Made by a program: the position numbers and the translations under genes
Origin: Polaribacter sp. Z022
GTDB lineage: Bacteria; Bacteroidota; Bacteroidia; Flavobacteriales; Flavobacteriaceae
DNA: 64,000 bases
Assembly (NCBI RefSeq): GCF_023555495.1
Contig: NZ_JALCZO010000003.1
Coordinates: forward strand, 434,001-498,000
Direction: 5' to 3'
The notes under the pieces: model-generated
Seen by the model: the letters and a program-made list of their open reading frames with translations, nothing else
Databases searched by the model: none
What the model was told of the DNA's origin: nothing
Part shown: positions 26,079-35,995 of the stretch, one piece after another
Layout of the letters: each line of letters begins with the position of its first letter
How positions within the stretch are numbered: the first letter of the stretch is position 1

Positions 26079-26750
26079 CTACTTTTTCCCTTCAACAATA
26101 ACCACAATTTCACCTTTTGGTGGTTTAGCTGTATAATGAGCCAACACTTCTGTTGCAGTTCCTCTAATGGTTTCTTCAAACATTTTTGTTAATTCTCTAG
26201 ACACAGAAACTTGTCTGTCTGCTCCAAAATATTCTATAAAATGCCCAAGAGTTTTAACCAATTTGTGTGGAGATTCATAAAAAATCATGGTTCTTTTTTC
26301 TTCTGCTAACAATAAAAAACGAGTTTGTCTTCCTTTTTTAACAGGCAAAAAACCTTCAAAAACAAACTTATCATTTGGCAAACCAGAATTTACTAATGCA
26401 GGTACAAAAGCAGTTGCACCTGGTAAACACTCTACATCAATATTATTTTCTACACAAGCTCTGGTTAATAGAAAACCAGGATCTGAAATTGCAGGTGTAC
26501 CAGCATCTGATATTAACGCACATGTTTCTCCATTTTGAATTCTTTGTACAACACCTTTTACAGATTTGTGTTCATTATGCATATGATGACTGTGCATTTG
26601 TGTAGAAATTTCAAAATGCTTTAAAAGTTTTCCACTTGTACGTGTATCTTCAGCTAAAATAAAATCGACTTCTTTTAAAACTTTTATGGCTCTAAAAGTG
26701 ATATCTTCTAAATTACCTATTGGAGTAGGAACTAAATATAATTTACTCAT
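26079..26750 (-). CDS. rsmI: 16S rRNA (cytidine1402-2'-O)-methyltransferase
   Basis: A 223-residue SAM-dependent methylase of the tetrapyrrole-methylase fold that modifies C1402 of 16S rRNA. Visible signatures are YLVPTPIGNLEDITFRA, AEDTRTSGKLL, LISDAGTPAISDPG and the FYESPHK block. The length is slightly short of the E. coli protein, as is usual in Bacteroidota. The upstream cupin gene is 4 bases away on the same strand, suggesting co-transcription. Confidence 0.96.
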   Translation of the reverse strand: MSKLYLVPTPIGNLEDITFRAIKVLKEVDFILAEDTRTSGKLLKHFEISTQMHSHHMHNEHKSVKGVVQRIQNGETCALISDAGTPAISDPGFLLTRACVENNIDVECLPGATAFVPALVNSGLPNDKFVFEGFLPVKKGRQTRFLLLAEEKRTMIFYESPHKLVKTLGHFIEYFGADRQVSVSRELTKMFEETIRGTATEVLAHYTAKPPKGEIVVIVEGKK

Positions 26751-26754
26751 AATT

Positions 26755-27114
26755 TTAAATGCTTTCGTACGTTTCTACAGTTATATCTGCAATAATATCT
26801 CCTGTATGTTTTATAGAAAGAGGTTCAAATAATAAAACATGTACTTCTTCTTTTGCTATTGGTTTATGCTCTACTCCTTTGGGTACAACATAAAATTCTC
26901 CTTGGTTTAAAGTAATGGTTTTATTACGTAATTCAATATTTAAAGTACCTTTAATAACCATAAAAAGTTCGTCTTCATTATCGTGTTTATGAAAAACAAA
27001 TTCTCCTTTTAATTTGGCTAATAAAATTTGTTGACCATTTAATTCGCCAATTTTTTTTGGTGACCAATGGTCTGAAAATAACTTAAATTTTTCTTGAATA
27101 TTAATTACACTCAT
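26755..27114 (-). CDS. Cupin domain protein
   Basis: A 119-residue single-domain cupin. The first motif FHKHDNEDELFMVIKG holds the metal-binding His-His-Glu set, and the second is QGEFYVVPKGVEHKP. It has no signal peptide. Small cupins of this type may bind a metal and small ligand; the role is unknown. It starts a short operon with rsmI. Confidence 0.88.
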   Translation of the reverse strand: MSVINIQEKFKLFSDHWSPKKIGELNGQQILLAKLKGEFVFHKHDNEDELFMVIKGTLNIELRNKTITLNQGEFYVVPKGVEHKPIAKEEVHVLLFEPLSIKHTGDIIADITVETYESI

Positions 27115-27183
27115 AAATACAAACTTACAAAAGAATTGGGGGAAAATCTTTTGTAAGCTTGAGAAATGAAAAAAGAATAAATT

Positions 27184-28818
27184 TTAATGAATTATTATTT
27201 TTATAGTAGTAGCCTTTTGATTGTTATATACTCTTAAAAAATAGACTCCTTTAGCATATTTAGAAACATTAATGGTATTGTTTCCTGCTTTTAACATTCC
27301 AGTTTTAAGGACTTCTCCATTTGTATTTGATAATAAATAACTCACTTTTTCATCAATAGAAATTAAGATATTTTCTTTTACAGGATTTGAAAGTATTTTA
27401 AAAGTTGAATTTGAAAATTCTGAAACTGATAAAGAATTACAAGCTGCTTCATTTTCTACAAAATGAGAAGTCGCATCTACTTTTTTCCAATTTGTTGTAC
27501 TAAAAGCTGCACCATCCACAAAAATACAGGTTAAATCTGGGTTATTTCTTGCATCAAAACTATAATCATAACCAGTTCTATAATCGTAAGAACTACTTAT
27601 TTGTGCGTTTTCACCATTTCTAAAATCTAAAAATGTTAGATTGTTATTACTAACGTTTAGTATACTTAATTCTGTTGTACTACTTAAATCTAATGATGTT
27701 ATATTATTATTACTACAATCTAAATTTGCTAAACTTGTTGGTATGTTTAACGATGTTAATAAGTTATTATCACAATAAACCACTCTTGCATCTGCATTTA
27801 ATATTAAGGATGTTAATTGGTTATTACTACAAGCAAATTCTAAAATATGATTATTACTAAGATCGAGCGTTGCTAACTGATTGTTTTCACAAATAAATGT
27901 TTCTAAGCCTACAAAATCTTCAATACCAGTTAAATCAGAAATATTTTTATTAGAAACATCTAAAAAACCAATTGTATTTATGCTTGTTGTAAGCACGTAA
28001 TCATCTAAAACGTTATCTAAACCTTCATCAATTAACGCTTGTTCAAAATTATTATCTGGCACATATGTATGTGTTGATAATAAATTACACATTGCAACTG
28101 TAGTTACAAAATTTGTAACTGCATCTACCCCATTTTTCATTATTGATGATACTGAAGCTACATTATCTACATAAATACAAGATAATTTTGGACTGTATTT
28201 TACTCTAAACTCATAAATTTCTGAATAATCTGCACCATTTCTTAAATCGATATTTTCTAAATCTGGATTTCCAGAACAATTTAAACCTTCTACATCTATA
28301 TTCGATAAATCTAAAGATGTTAGCTCATTATTATCGGCAATAAAATAATTGATATATCTAATATTATTTAAATTAATATTAGTTATATCATTATTCTGAC
28401 AAGTAAATTCACCCAATGAAGTTACACTATCAGGAAAAATAATAGTTGTTATTTTATTTCCTTCAATATCTAAATTTGCAAAACCAGAAACTGAAGGTAA
28501 TTTTAATACTGTAATATTATTAAAGGCACAATAAAAATCTGTTAACGATGTAAAATCTTCTATTCCTGTTAAATCAGAAATATTTTGTCTACTTATATAT
28601 AATGATTTTCTAGCGCTAATATTTGCTGTAGTAACTAAATGATCTCCATCAACACCATTTCCCATACTATTTTCATCTCCAACTGAAACCTGAGATAAGT
28701 CTATTTTACTATGCGTTTCTAAATAATGTTCAAAGTTTAAATCTGGAATATTAGTTGTCTGTGCAAAACTTATTATTACACTTATTAAAAACGTAAATGT
28801 GAGTAATAATCTTTTCAT
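27184..28818 (-). CDS. Secreted leucine-rich-repeat protein with T9SS type A sorting domain
   Basis: A 544-residue secreted protein with signal peptide ending SFAQ. It contains two blocks that each begin IPDLNFEHYL or VPDNNFEQALIDEG, followed by short leucine-rich repeats (for example LTSLDLSS, LSILNVSNNNLTFLD). The C-terminal 75 residues (ILSNPVKENILIS ... GVYFLRVYNNQKATTIKIIIH) are a T9SS type A sorting domain. It is expected on the surface or in the medium, with a protein-binding role. It is monocistronic. Confidence 0.9.
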   Translation of the reverse strand: MKRLLLTFTFLISVIISFAQTTNIPDLNFEHYLETHSKIDLSQVSVGDENSMGNGVDGDHLVTTANISARKSLYISRQNISDLTGIEDFTSLTDFYCAFNNITVLKLPSVSGFANLDIEGNKITTIIFPDSVTSLGEFTCQNNDITNINLNNIRYINYFIADNNELTSLDLSNIDVEGLNCSGNPDLENIDLRNGADYSEIYEFRVKYSPKLSCIYVDNVASVSSIMKNGVDAVTNFVTTVAMCNLLSTHTYVPDNNFEQALIDEGLDNVLDDYVLTTSINTIGFLDVSNKNISDLTGIEDFVGLETFICENNQLATLDLSNNHILEFACSNNQLTSLILNADARVVYCDNNLLTSLNIPTSLANLDCSNNNITSLDLSSTTELSILNVSNNNLTFLDFRNGENAQISSSYDYRTGYDYSFDARNNPDLTCIFVDGAAFSTTNWKKVDATSHFVENEAACNSLSVSEFSNSTFKILSNPVKENILISIDEKVSYLLSNTNGEVLKTGMLKAGNNTINVSKYAKGVYFLRVYNNQKATTIKIIIH

Positions 28819-28999
28819 AATATTATTTTTGAGGTTAAAATAATCCTGTATTAAAACTAAGTATGACCTTCATATTTAACCTTTAAAAAGAGTAAACAAA
28901 CTTTTTTTAAAGAAAAATAATGCAATCTAAATACCAATAATTATAATACAGGAATAAAATTAGGAGTCATGTATAATTAATTACACCTAGTTAATAAAA

Positions 29000-29320
29000 C
29001 TATTTACAAGCAAAATTTAGTTGCTCATTTAGCTCTTCAATTAGTTCATCATACTCAGCCATATCTGAAGATGAAATACATTCTTTAAAACCTTCTATTG
29101 AATTTTTTAAATTTTGAATTTCTTGTTTAAATGCGGTACACTTTTCTGTCGTTGGATCTAGATAATATGCTTGATAAGCATTACTGTAATCTTGTATTCC
29201 TTGTTCAATTGTTTCTGTATAATTTTCACAAAACTCTTGTTGGTCATTATCACTAGAACATGATACATTTATTAACATTACTGTTATTAATAATACAAGC
29301 ACTCTTTTTAAATTTTTCAT
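29000..29320 (-). CDS. Small lipoprotein of unknown function
   Basis: A 106-residue lipoprotein with the lipobox NVSC (Cys21) and a mature helical domain with four more cysteines (EFCENYTE, EKCTAFK, FKECISS, NFACK). I do not recognise a family. It has its own -7 box (29346-29353), preceded by a triple array of GGTGAT half-sites at the position of an activator site. The LuxR-type regulator gene lies just upstream on the same strand, so it may be its target. Confidence 0.8.
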   Translation of the reverse strand: MKNLKRVLVLLITVMLINVSCSSDNDQQEFCENYTETIEQGIQDYSNAYQAYYLDPTTEKCTAFKQEIQNLKNSIEGFKECISSSDMAEYDELIEELNEQLNFACK

Positions 29321-29345
29321 TTTTATATAATTTTGGATTTTACTT

Positions 29346-29353
29346 CAAAGTTA
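29346..29353 (-). promoter_or_regulatory. -7 box of the small lipoprotein gene
   Basis: TAACTTTG on the minus strand matches TAnnTTTG. The start codon is 26 bases further on. Confidence 0.55.
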
Positions 29354-29386
29354 TAATTAGAAACAAAAAAATACCACATAAGAAAT

Positions 29387-29414
29387 GGTGATTTCTATCA
29401 CCCTAAAGGGTGAT
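29387..29414 (-). promoter_or_regulatory. Phased GGTGAT half-site array (candidate operator, or hairpin pair)
   Basis: Three half-sites of alternating orientation lie at 29387-29392 (GGTGAT), 29397-29402 (ATCACC) and 29409-29414 (GGTGAT), with centres 10 and 12 bases apart. They sit about 45-75 bases upstream of the predicted transcription start of the lipoprotein gene. The middle arm can pair with either neighbour, so the same sequence could instead form alternative hairpins at the end of the upstream transcript. Confidence 0.5.
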
Positions 29415-29433
29415 TTTAAACAAAAGAAAGTTT

Positions 29434-31017
29434 TTATTGAGATATTTTTTGGATAGCCTGCACTCTATTTTTTACATCTAACTTACTGTAAATATGAGAA
29501 ATATGTGTTTTAATTGTATTGTTAGACACAAACATTTTTTCTGCAATTTGTGCATTGCTATATCCTTTAGAAATTAACTCTAACACCTCAACTTCTCTTT
29601 TAGATAATTGAAATTCTTTAAGCTCTTTATTAGAAAAAGAATCGTTTTTTTGATGACTTACCTTTAACTTTTTAATTTGAAGTAAATAGTTTTGGAGTTC
29701 AGTATTTTTTTTGTCCAATTCTAAATTATTATTCCTTTTTAATAAAAACATAAAAACCAACAATAATATAACTGCTAATACACCTATAATAACACTACTA
29801 ATAAAAAGCCAAAAATTTGAATTTGCTTGTTCATCACTTTTCTTTTTTTCTTTTGCTAAAGATTGAATTTTTAAATCTTTTTTAGACGATTCATATCCTA
29901 TTTCTGTACTTATAAAACTCTTATGAGAAGCTTCATTTAAAATACTATCTCTAAAAGCTAAAACCAGATTTTGTGCATAAAGAGCTTCTTTAAACTGATT
30001 GGTTTTTGAATAATAATTAGTTAAAGTTTCATAACCCAATAAAATATTTTCTTTAGAGTTGATTTGTTTTGCAGTTTCTAATCCTTGATTTATATAGATT
30101 TTTGCTTCTTTAAACTGTTTTAAAGAAAGCTTGTTAATACCAATATTTATATAACTTTTACTTAAATAACGTGTATTTTTAAACTTTTGTAATTGTGGTA
30201 TAGATTTTAAAAAATATTGGTTAGATTTTTTAAAATCTCCTTGTTTTTGATATAACTTTCCAAATAAAGTATACTTTATTGCAACACCTTCTTTTCTTGG
30301 ATGTTTAATGGCAATATCTAAAGCTTTATTAATATAAAAGTAAGCAGAATCGTATACTTGTTTTTCAATAAATATTTCGCCTAAATTTGCAAAACCATAC
30401 TCTTGTCCTTTTAAGTTTTTCCTTATTTTTTCTATTGAAATTCCCTTTCTTAAATAATACAAAGCTTTGTCATATTGCTTAGTATCTATAAATACATTTC
30501 CAATTCCATTTAAAGCAATAGAAATACTTCTTTTACTTTTTATTTTTTCTGAAAGTTTTAATGCATTAAAATAATTTTCGAAAGCCTCTTTTTCTAGGTT
30601 TAATTTTCTGTAGGTTACTCCTAAATTATTTAAACATTTTATAATTAATAAAGTATCTGTAGTTTGTTTTAAAAATGATAATCCTCTTTTATGATTTGTA
30701 ATAGAGTTACTATAATCTTGCTCATACCTTGCTGTTAAACCTTTTCTATCATAACAAATACCAATTCCTTTTATATAAAATATTTTTTCAGAGACTATTA
30801 AAGCTGTTTCAATAACCTCTTTATTTATCTCTTTTTGTCTAATAGATTGTTTGTATAAAGCAATAAGGTCGTCTGCTTTTTTAATAGAATTTGGAGTGTT
30901 TTTTAAAACTTGATAAGCGCTATCTATTTTTACAACTTTTCTTTGAGAAAAAAGCGTAAATGAGGTGGTTAAAACACATAAAAAAAGAAATGAACGCCCA
31001 AAAAATGAATATTCAAT
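29434..31017 (-). CDS. TPR-containing regulator with membrane helix and LuxR-type HTH; start unclear
   Basis: The frame from 31017 to 29434 encodes about 527 residues: a signal-like hydrophobic stretch ([17 protein letters not shown]), many TPR repeats, a membrane helix ([25 protein letters not shown]), a coiled coil and a C-terminal LuxR HTH ([26 protein letters not shown]). The first canonical start in this frame is a TTG at 30462, in the middle of the TPR region, which would remove the signal and several repeats. No ATG, GTG or TTG exists further upstream. Either an ATT start (31017) is used, or the run of seven A at 30980-30986 hides a one-base frameshift from a TTG at 31016. It may be a sensor regulator or a recent pseudogene. 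Confidence 0.7.
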   Translation of the reverse strand: MEYSFFGRSFLFLCVLTTSFTLFSQRKVVKIDSAYQVLKNTPNSIKKADDLIALYKQSIRQKEINKEVIETALIVSEKIFYIKGIGICYDRKGLTARYEQDYSNSITNHKRGLSFLKQTTDTLLIIKCLNNLGVTYRKLNLEKEAFENYFNALKLSEKIKSKRSISIALNGIGNVFIDTKQYDKALYYLRKGISIEKIRKNLKGQEYGFANLGEIFIEKQVYDSAYFYINKALDIAIKHPRKEGVAIKYTLFGKLYQKQGDFKKSNQYFLKSIPQLQKFKNTRYLSKSYINIGINKLSLKQFKEAKIYINQGLETAKQINSKENILLGYETLTNYYSKTNQFKEALYAQNLVLAFRDSILNEASHKSFISTEIGYESSKKDLKIQSLAKEKKKSDEQANSNFWLFISSVIIGVLAVILLLVFMFLLKRNNNLELDKKNTELQNYLLQIKKLKVSHQKNDSFSNKELKEFQLSKREVEVLELISKGYSNAQIAEKMFVSNNTIKTHISHIYSKLDVKNRVQAIQKISQ

Positions 31018-31027
31018 TGAAATTGTT

Positions 31028-31035
31028 TAATTTTG
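31028..31035 (+). promoter_or_regulatory. -7 box of aspS
   Basis: TAATTTTG matches TAnnTTTG and lies 21 bases before the aspS start codon. The short leader contains AGAAGG six bases before the ATG, one of the few Shine-Dalgarno-like sequences in the window. The box also lies next to the putative start of the divergent TPR-LuxR gene. Confidence 0.6.
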
Positions 31036-31056
31036 CAGCTTAAATTTTAGAAGGAA

Positions 31057-32817
31057 ATGTATAGAAGTCATTCTTGTGGCGAGTTAAAAGCATCGCATAT
31101 AAATACAGAAGTAACCTTAGCAGGTTGGGTACAAAAAAGCCGTAATAAAGGTTTTATGGTTTGGGTAGATTTACGTGATAGATATGGTATTACCCAATTA
31201 ATTTTTGATGAAGAGCGTACACCAAAAGAAATGATGGAAAAAGCAAAATCTCTAGGTAGAGAATTTGTAATACAAGTATCTGGTACTGTTATTGAACGTG
31301 AGTCTAAAAACTCTAAAATGGCAACTGGTGCAATAGAAGTTTTGGTTTCTAAATTAGAAATTTTAAACGAAGCTGTTACTCCACCTTTTACTATTGAAGA
31401 TGAAACTGATGGTGGAGAAGATATTAGAATGAAATACAGATATTTAGATATCCGTAGAAATCCTGTAAAAGACAGTTTAATTTTCCGTCATAAAGTGGCA
31501 ATGGAAGTTAGAAAATATTTATCTGACCAAGAATTTATAGAAGTTGAAACTCCTTATTTAATAAAATCTACTCCAGAAGGTGCTAGAGATTTTGTGGTTC
31601 CTAGTAGAATGAATGAAGGTCAGTTTTATGCTTTACCTCAATCTCCTCAAACTTTCAAACAACTGTTAATGGTTGGTGGAATGGACAAATATTTTCAGAT
31701 TGTAAAATGTTTTAGAGACGAAGATTTACGTGCAGACAGACAACCAGAATTTACACAAATAGACTGTGAAATGGCATTTGTTCAACAAGAAGATATTTTA
31801 AATATTTTTGAAGGATTAACACGTCATTTATTAAAAGAAGTAAATGGTGTAGAAGTAGATAAGTTTCCAAGAATGTTGTTTGATGACGCTATGCGTTTGT
31901 ATGGAAATGACAAACCAGACATCCGTTTTGGAATGGAGTTTGGCGAGTTAAACGAAGTTACTCAACATAAAGATTTTGGTGTTTTTAATGCTGCAGAATT
32001 GGTAATTGGTATTGCTGTTCCTGGTGGAAATAAATACACAAGAAAAGAAATAGACAATTTAATTAAGTGGGTTAAACGTCCTCAAGTTGGTGCTTTAGGT
32101 ATGATTTATGCACGTGTTAACGAAGATGGTTCTTTTAAATCTTCTGTAGATAAATTCTACGATCAAGAAGATTTAGCAAAATGGGCAGAAGTTACAGGTG
32201 CAAAACCTGGAGATTTAGTATGTGTTTTATCTGGTGATACTAACAAAGTTAGAGCGCAAATGTCTGCTTTAAGAATGGAATTAGCAGAACGTTTAGGTTT
32301 AAGAGACCCAAAAGTTTTTGCTCCTCTTTGGGTAATTGATTTCCCTTTATTAGAACTAGATGAAGAAACTGGTCATTACCATGCAATGCACCATCCATTT
32401 ACATCTCCAAAACCTGGTCAGTTAGAATTATTAGACACAGATCCAGGAGCTGTAAAAGCAAATGCATACGATTTAGTTTTAAACGGAAACGAAATTGGTG
32501 GTGGTTCTATTAGAATTCACGATAAAAAAATACAAGCAACTATGTTAAAGCATTTAGGTTTTTCTGAAGAAGAAGCTAAGGCTCAATTTGGTTTCTTAAT
32601 GGATGCTTTTGAGTATGGAGCACCTCCTCATGGTGGTTTAGCTTTTGGATTGGATAGATTGGTTGCTATTTTAGGCGGACAAGAAACAATTAGAGACTTT
32701 ATTGCTTTTCCAAAAAACAACTCTGGTAGAGATGTAATGATTGATGCTCCTGCTTTTATAGATGATGAGCAACTAACAGAACTAAGCTTGAAACTAAATA
32801 TTCAAGAAAAAGAATAA
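31057..32817 (+). CDS. aspS: Aspartate--tRNA ligase
   Basis: A 586-residue class II aminoacyl-tRNA synthetase that charges tRNA-Asp. It has an N-terminal OB-fold anticodon-binding domain ([23 protein letters not shown]), motif 2 ([18 protein letters not shown]), the bacterial-type GAD insertion in the middle, and motif 3 ([16 protein letters not shown]). The length is normal for bacterial AspRS. An AGAAGG precedes the start. A strong terminator follows. Confidence 0.98.
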   Translation: MYRSHSCGELKASHINTEVTLAGWVQKSRNKGFMVWVDLRDRYGITQLIFDEERTPKEMMEKAKSLGREFVIQVSGTVIERESKNSKMATGAIEVLVSKLEILNEAVTPPFTIEDETDGGEDIRMKYRYLDIRRNPVKDSLIFRHKVAMEVRKYLSDQEFIEVETPYLIKSTPEGARDFVVPSRMNEGQFYALPQSPQTFKQLLMVGGMDKYFQIVKCFRDEDLRADRQPEFTQIDCEMAFVQQEDILNIFEGLTRHLLKEVNGVEVDKFPRMLFDDAMRLYGNDKPDIRFGMEFGELNEVTQHKDFGVFNAAELVIGIAVPGGNKYTRKEIDNLIKWVKRPQVGALGMIYARVNEDGSFKSSVDKFYDQEDLAKWAEVTGAKPGDLVCVLSGDTNKVRAQMSALRMELAERLGLRDPKVFAPLWVIDFPLLELDEETGHYHAMHHPFTSPKPGQLELLDTDPGAVKANAYDLVLNGNEIGGGSIRIHDKKIQATMLKHLGFSEEEAKAQFGFLMDAFEYGAPPHGGLAFGLDRLVAILGGQETIRDFIAFPKNNSGRDVMIDAPAFIDDEQLTELSLKLNIQEKE

Positions 32818-32822
32818 AATTT

Positions 32823-32850
32823 AAAATCCCGCAAAAGCGGGATTTTTTAT
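32823..32850 (+). terminator. Terminator after aspS
   Basis: A perfect 10-bp GC-centred stem (32823-32832 with 32837-32846), AAAA loop and T tract. It separates aspS from the LolA-like gene. Confidence 0.93.
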
Positions 32851-32862
32851 TACTTTTAAACT

Positions 32863-33567
32863 ATGAAAAAATTTATCTTCCTTTTTTTTATTTGTAATTC
32901 ATTTTTATCTTTTTCTCAAGAAATAACTGGTGATGAATTACTTAAAAAAGCTATTCAATTTCACGATCCTAACAACAATTGGTCAACTTTTAAAGGGCAG
33001 CTTTTTGTAACTATGGAAACACCAAAAAACACTCCAAGAAAAAGTGAAATTAAAATTAACTTACCAGAAGAATATTTTTATGTAAAAGCATTAAGAGGTA
33101 TAAATACAACAGAATATACTGTTATTAAAAAGAATACAAAAATTGAGTTTAATGGTAAAACTCCTACAGAAGTAGAGAAAAAAGAACATAAATTAAGTTT
33201 TGAACGTGCAAATTTGTATAAAAACTATTATACATATTTGTATGGATTACCAATGAAATTAAAGGATGAAGGAACTATTATTCATCAAAAAGTAGGAAAA
33301 AGAAAGTTTAAAGGAAAAAACTATTTAGTATTAAAAGTTTCTTACAATAAAGAAGTTGGTAAAGATACTTGGTATTTTTATTTTGATCCAAAAACTTACG
33401 CTATGGAAGTGTATCAGTTTTTTAAAAAAACAAAAGATAGTGGAGAATACATTTTACTTTCTGGTTTGGAAACTATAAACGGAATTAAAATGCCAAAAAC
33501 AAGAGCTTGGTATTATAATAAAGATAATGGTTATTTAGGAACAGATATTTTATCAACATCCTTTTAA
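32863..33567 (+). CDS. LolA-like periplasmic/outer-membrane lipoprotein-sorting family protein
   Basis: A 234-residue secreted protein with a signal peptide ending SFSQ. The mature part has the repeated beta-strand pattern of LolA/LolB-like carriers (for example GQLFVTMETP, YFYVKALRG, TWYFYFDPKTYAMEVYQF). It is not a lipoprotein. It could bind a lipid or lipoprotein, but the function is not established. The ClC gene follows by 11 bases, so the two are probably one operon. Confidence 0.75.
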   Translation: MKKFIFLFFICNSFLSFSQEITGDELLKKAIQFHDPNNNWSTFKGQLFVTMETPKNTPRKSEIKINLPEEYFYVKALRGINTTEYTVIKKNTKIEFNGKTPTEVEKKEHKLSFERANLYKNYYTYLYGLPMKLKDEGTIIHQKVGKRKFKGKNYLVLKVSYNKEVGKDTWYFYFDPKTYAMEVYQFFKKTKDSGEYILLSGLETINGIKMPKTRAWYYNKDNGYLGTDILSTSF

Positions 33568-33578
33568 GAAAAAACAAA

Positions 33579-35360
33579 ATGCCATCAAGTAAAAAGATAT
33601 TTAAGAAGATACTAATTTGGAGATATAGACATATTTCTGAACGTCAGTTTGTATATATTCTAAGTGTTCTTGTTGGTTTTTTAGCAGGATTAGGAACAGT
33701 TACATTAAAAAACATAACGCATTATATTCAATTACTTTTATCTGTAGATTTCTTAAAAAACTCAAAGAATTCGCTTTATTTTATTTTTCCAATTATTGGA
33801 TTATTAATTGTAGTAATTATTAAAAAAACGTGGTTAAAAAAGCATATTGGCCATGGAATTTCTACTACGCTTTATGCCATTTCTAAGAAAAAAGGAATTA
33901 TACCAAAATACAACATGTATGCATCATTACTAACTGCACCTATAACTGTTGGTTTTGGTGGATCTGTAGGTTTGCAAGGTCCTGCTGTAAGTGCTGGTAC
34001 AGCTTTGGCTTCCTACACCTCACAACTGTTTCACATGAGCACTAAAACAAGAATGCTTTTAATAGGATGTGCAACTGCAGGTGCAATGTCTTCTATGTTT
34101 AAAGCCCCTATTGCAGGTATTGTTTTTGCCCTAGAAGTTTTTAGTTTAGATATTGCATTTGTTTCACTTATACCTTTATTATTAGCATCTGTTGCAGCAA
34201 TTGTAACTTCTTATCTTTTTTTAGGATCTGATGTATTATTAGGTTTTGAATTGAATGATAAATTTGAAATTAGTGAAATTGGTTTTTATGCAATTTTTGC
34301 AGTCTTTACAGGAATTGTTTCTGTTTACTTCTCATTCATTTATTTTGCTATTAGAAAATTCTTTTATCAATTTAAAAAACGATTTGTGCGTTTAATATTA
34401 GGTAGTATTCTAATTGCACTTATCCTTTATTTAATGCCATCATTATATGGTGAGGGTTATGGATTAATTAATAATTTACTAAAAGGAAATCATATTGCAG
34501 CTATTGGAAACACACCTTTTTCTTTTGACGCAAATAATATTTGGATTGTAATTCTTTTACTACTTTTAATTACATTTTTTAAGGCAATTGCAATGAGTAC
34601 AACCTTTGCTGCTGGTGGTGTTGGAGGAATTTTTATTCCAACACTTGTAATGGGAAGTGCTTTAGGAAATGCTTTTGCAAAAGTGATTAATAACATTGGT
34701 TTAGGTTTTCAAGTATCAGAAGCAAACTTTACATTAATTGGTATGACAGGCTTAATGGCAGGTGTTTTACATGCACCTCTTACTGCAATTTTCTTAATAG
34801 CAGAAATTACTGGTGGTTATGATTTATTTGTGCCTTTAATGTTAGTTGCTGCCATTTCTTTCTCTATTACTAAATACTTTATTTCTAATTCAATTTACAC
34901 TTATAAATTAGCTCAGAGAGGAGAACTCATTACACATAATAAAGATAAAAATGTAATGATGATGATGCAAATTGACAGTTTAATTGAAACAAATTTTAAA
35001 TCTGTTCATCCAGAAATGTTATTGGGTGATATGCTAAAAAATGCAGTTGCTAAATCTACTAGAAATATTTTTCCTGTACTTAATGACAAAAAACAGTTTT
35101 TAGGAATTGTGCTTTTAGATGATATTAGGCCAGTAATGTTTGATACAGAAATGTACAAAAGTGTAGCTATAAACTCATTTATGAAAGCGGCTCCAGAGAT
35201 TATTCATGAATCAGATTCTGTAGAGAAAGTAATGCATAAATTTAAAATAAGTGGCGCTTGGAATTTACCTGTTGTTAAAGACGGAATTTATAAAGGTTTT
35301 ATTTCTAAATCTAAATTACTAACAGCATATAGAAATAAATTAGTAGAAGTTACTTCTTAA
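33579..35360 (+). CDS. ClC-family chloride channel/antiporter with C-terminal CBS pair
   Basis: A 593-residue membrane protein with the ClC fold. The first selectivity stretch reads GGSVGLQGPAVSAG, with Gln133 where transporters usually have the gating Glu. The GGIFIPTLVMG motif is intact. About residues 460-590 form two CBS domains (NIFPVLNDKKQFLGIV and AWNLPVVKDGIYKGFIS) that could bind nucleotides. The Glu-to-Gln change would favour passive or altered Cl-/H+ coupling; that is inference from the known role of Glu148 in E. coli EriC. It lies in an operon with the LolA-like gene and the next small gene. Confidence 0.9.
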   Translation: MPSSKKIFKKILIWRYRHISERQFVYILSVLVGFLAGLGTVTLKNITHYIQLLLSVDFLKNSKNSLYFIFPIIGLLIVVIIKKTWLKKHIGHGISTTLYAISKKKGIIPKYNMYASLLTAPITVGFGGSVGLQGPAVSAGTALASYTSQLFHMSTKTRMLLIGCATAGAMSSMFKAPIAGIVFALEVFSLDIAFVSLIPLLLASVAAIVTSYLFLGSDVLLGFELNDKFEISEIGFYAIFAVFTGIVSVYFSFIYFAIRKFFYQFKKRFVRLILGSILIALILYLMPSLYGEGYGLINNLLKGNHIAAIGNTPFSFDANNIWIVILLLLLITFFKAIAMSTTFAAGGVGGIFIPTLVMGSALGNAFAKVINNIGLGFQVSEANFTLIGMTGLMAGVLHAPLTAIFLIAEITGGYDLFVPLMLVAAISFSITKYFISNSIYTYKLAQRGELITHNKDKNVMMMMQIDSLIETNFKSVHPEMLLGDMLKNAVAKSTRNIFPVLNDKKQFLGIVLLDDIRPVMFDTEMYKSVAINSFMKAAPEIIHESDSVEKVMHKFKISGAWNLPVVKDGIYKGFISKSKLLTAYRNKLVEVTS

Positions 35361-35369
35361 TAATATAAT

Positions 35370-35993
35370 ATGAGAACAAATAGTTTTACTAACAATATGC
35401 GTTTAAAAACGGATGCTGAGTTAAAAACAATTCTTAAAGAAAAAAGCAAATACACAGAACAAGCAATACAAGCTGTTATTTGGGAATTAGAAGATAGAAA
35501 TCTTATTGAAAAATCTGAAGAACCTTATATAGATCCTTTAAAGGAAGAAGAAATTTCTGATACAGTTGTTAAAGAAAGCAATATAAACAACAACGAAAGT
35601 AACTTTGAGGAGTTTGAAAAACCTTTTTTGTATTCTAAAAAAAGTATTCAAGGTTTTACCATCTTTTTTTCAACTTTATTTGGTACAATTTTATTAATGA
35701 GTAACCTAAAAGTTCTAAAAAAACAAAAAGCAAGAATGCAAGTGCTCGTTTTTGGAATTTCTTATACAGTTTTAATTACCATAATATTAAACTTATATCC
35801 TCAAATATTATTTCTTTCTATTATTTTTAATCTAATTGGTTATGGAGTATTAGTAGAATATTATTGGAATAAAAATATAGGAAAAAATTTTAGTTATAAG
35901 AAAAAACAAATTTGGATTCCTTTAATTATTTCAATTGCAATTACAATGCTATTTGTGTTTTTACAATTTTTACCTCAAATTTTAGGAGTATAA
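35370..35993 (+). CDS. Small membrane protein, unknown
   Basis: A 207-residue protein with a soluble N-terminal part (residues 1-85, charged, helix-rich; FTNNMRLKTDAELKTILKEKSKYTEQAIQAV) and about four hydrophobic segments in the second half. The N-terminal pattern resembles short helical motifs found in several flavobacterial membrane proteins, but I cannot name the family. It follows the ClC gene by 9 bases on the same strand and ends 2 bases before a converging gene. Confidence 0.75.
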   Translation: MRTNSFTNNMRLKTDAELKTILKEKSKYTEQAIQAVIWELEDRNLIEKSEEPYIDPLKEEEISDTVVKESNINNNESNFEEFEKPFLYSKKSIQGFTIFFSTLFGTILLMSNLKVLKKQKARMQVLVFGISYTVLITIILNLYPQILFLSIIFNLIGYGVLVEYYWNKNIGKNFSYKKKQIWIPLIISIAITMLFVFLQFLPQILGV

Positions 35994-35995
35994 AA

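Noticed and set aside
27675..27860. Plus-strand frame inside the leucine-rich-repeat gene
   Set aside because: Its composition is a shadow of the repeated opposite strand (Tyr/Leu runs) and has no family features.
28845..28952. CCTGTATTA/TAATACAGG inverted repeat upstream of the leucine-rich-repeat gene
   Set aside because: The arms are only 9 bases and 90 bases apart in very A+T-rich sequence, so chance is a sufficient explanation.
30460..30462. TTG as the true start of the TPR-LuxR gene
   Set aside because: Upstream codons in the same frame continue TPR repeats and lead into a signal-like segment, so a start here would cut the protein.
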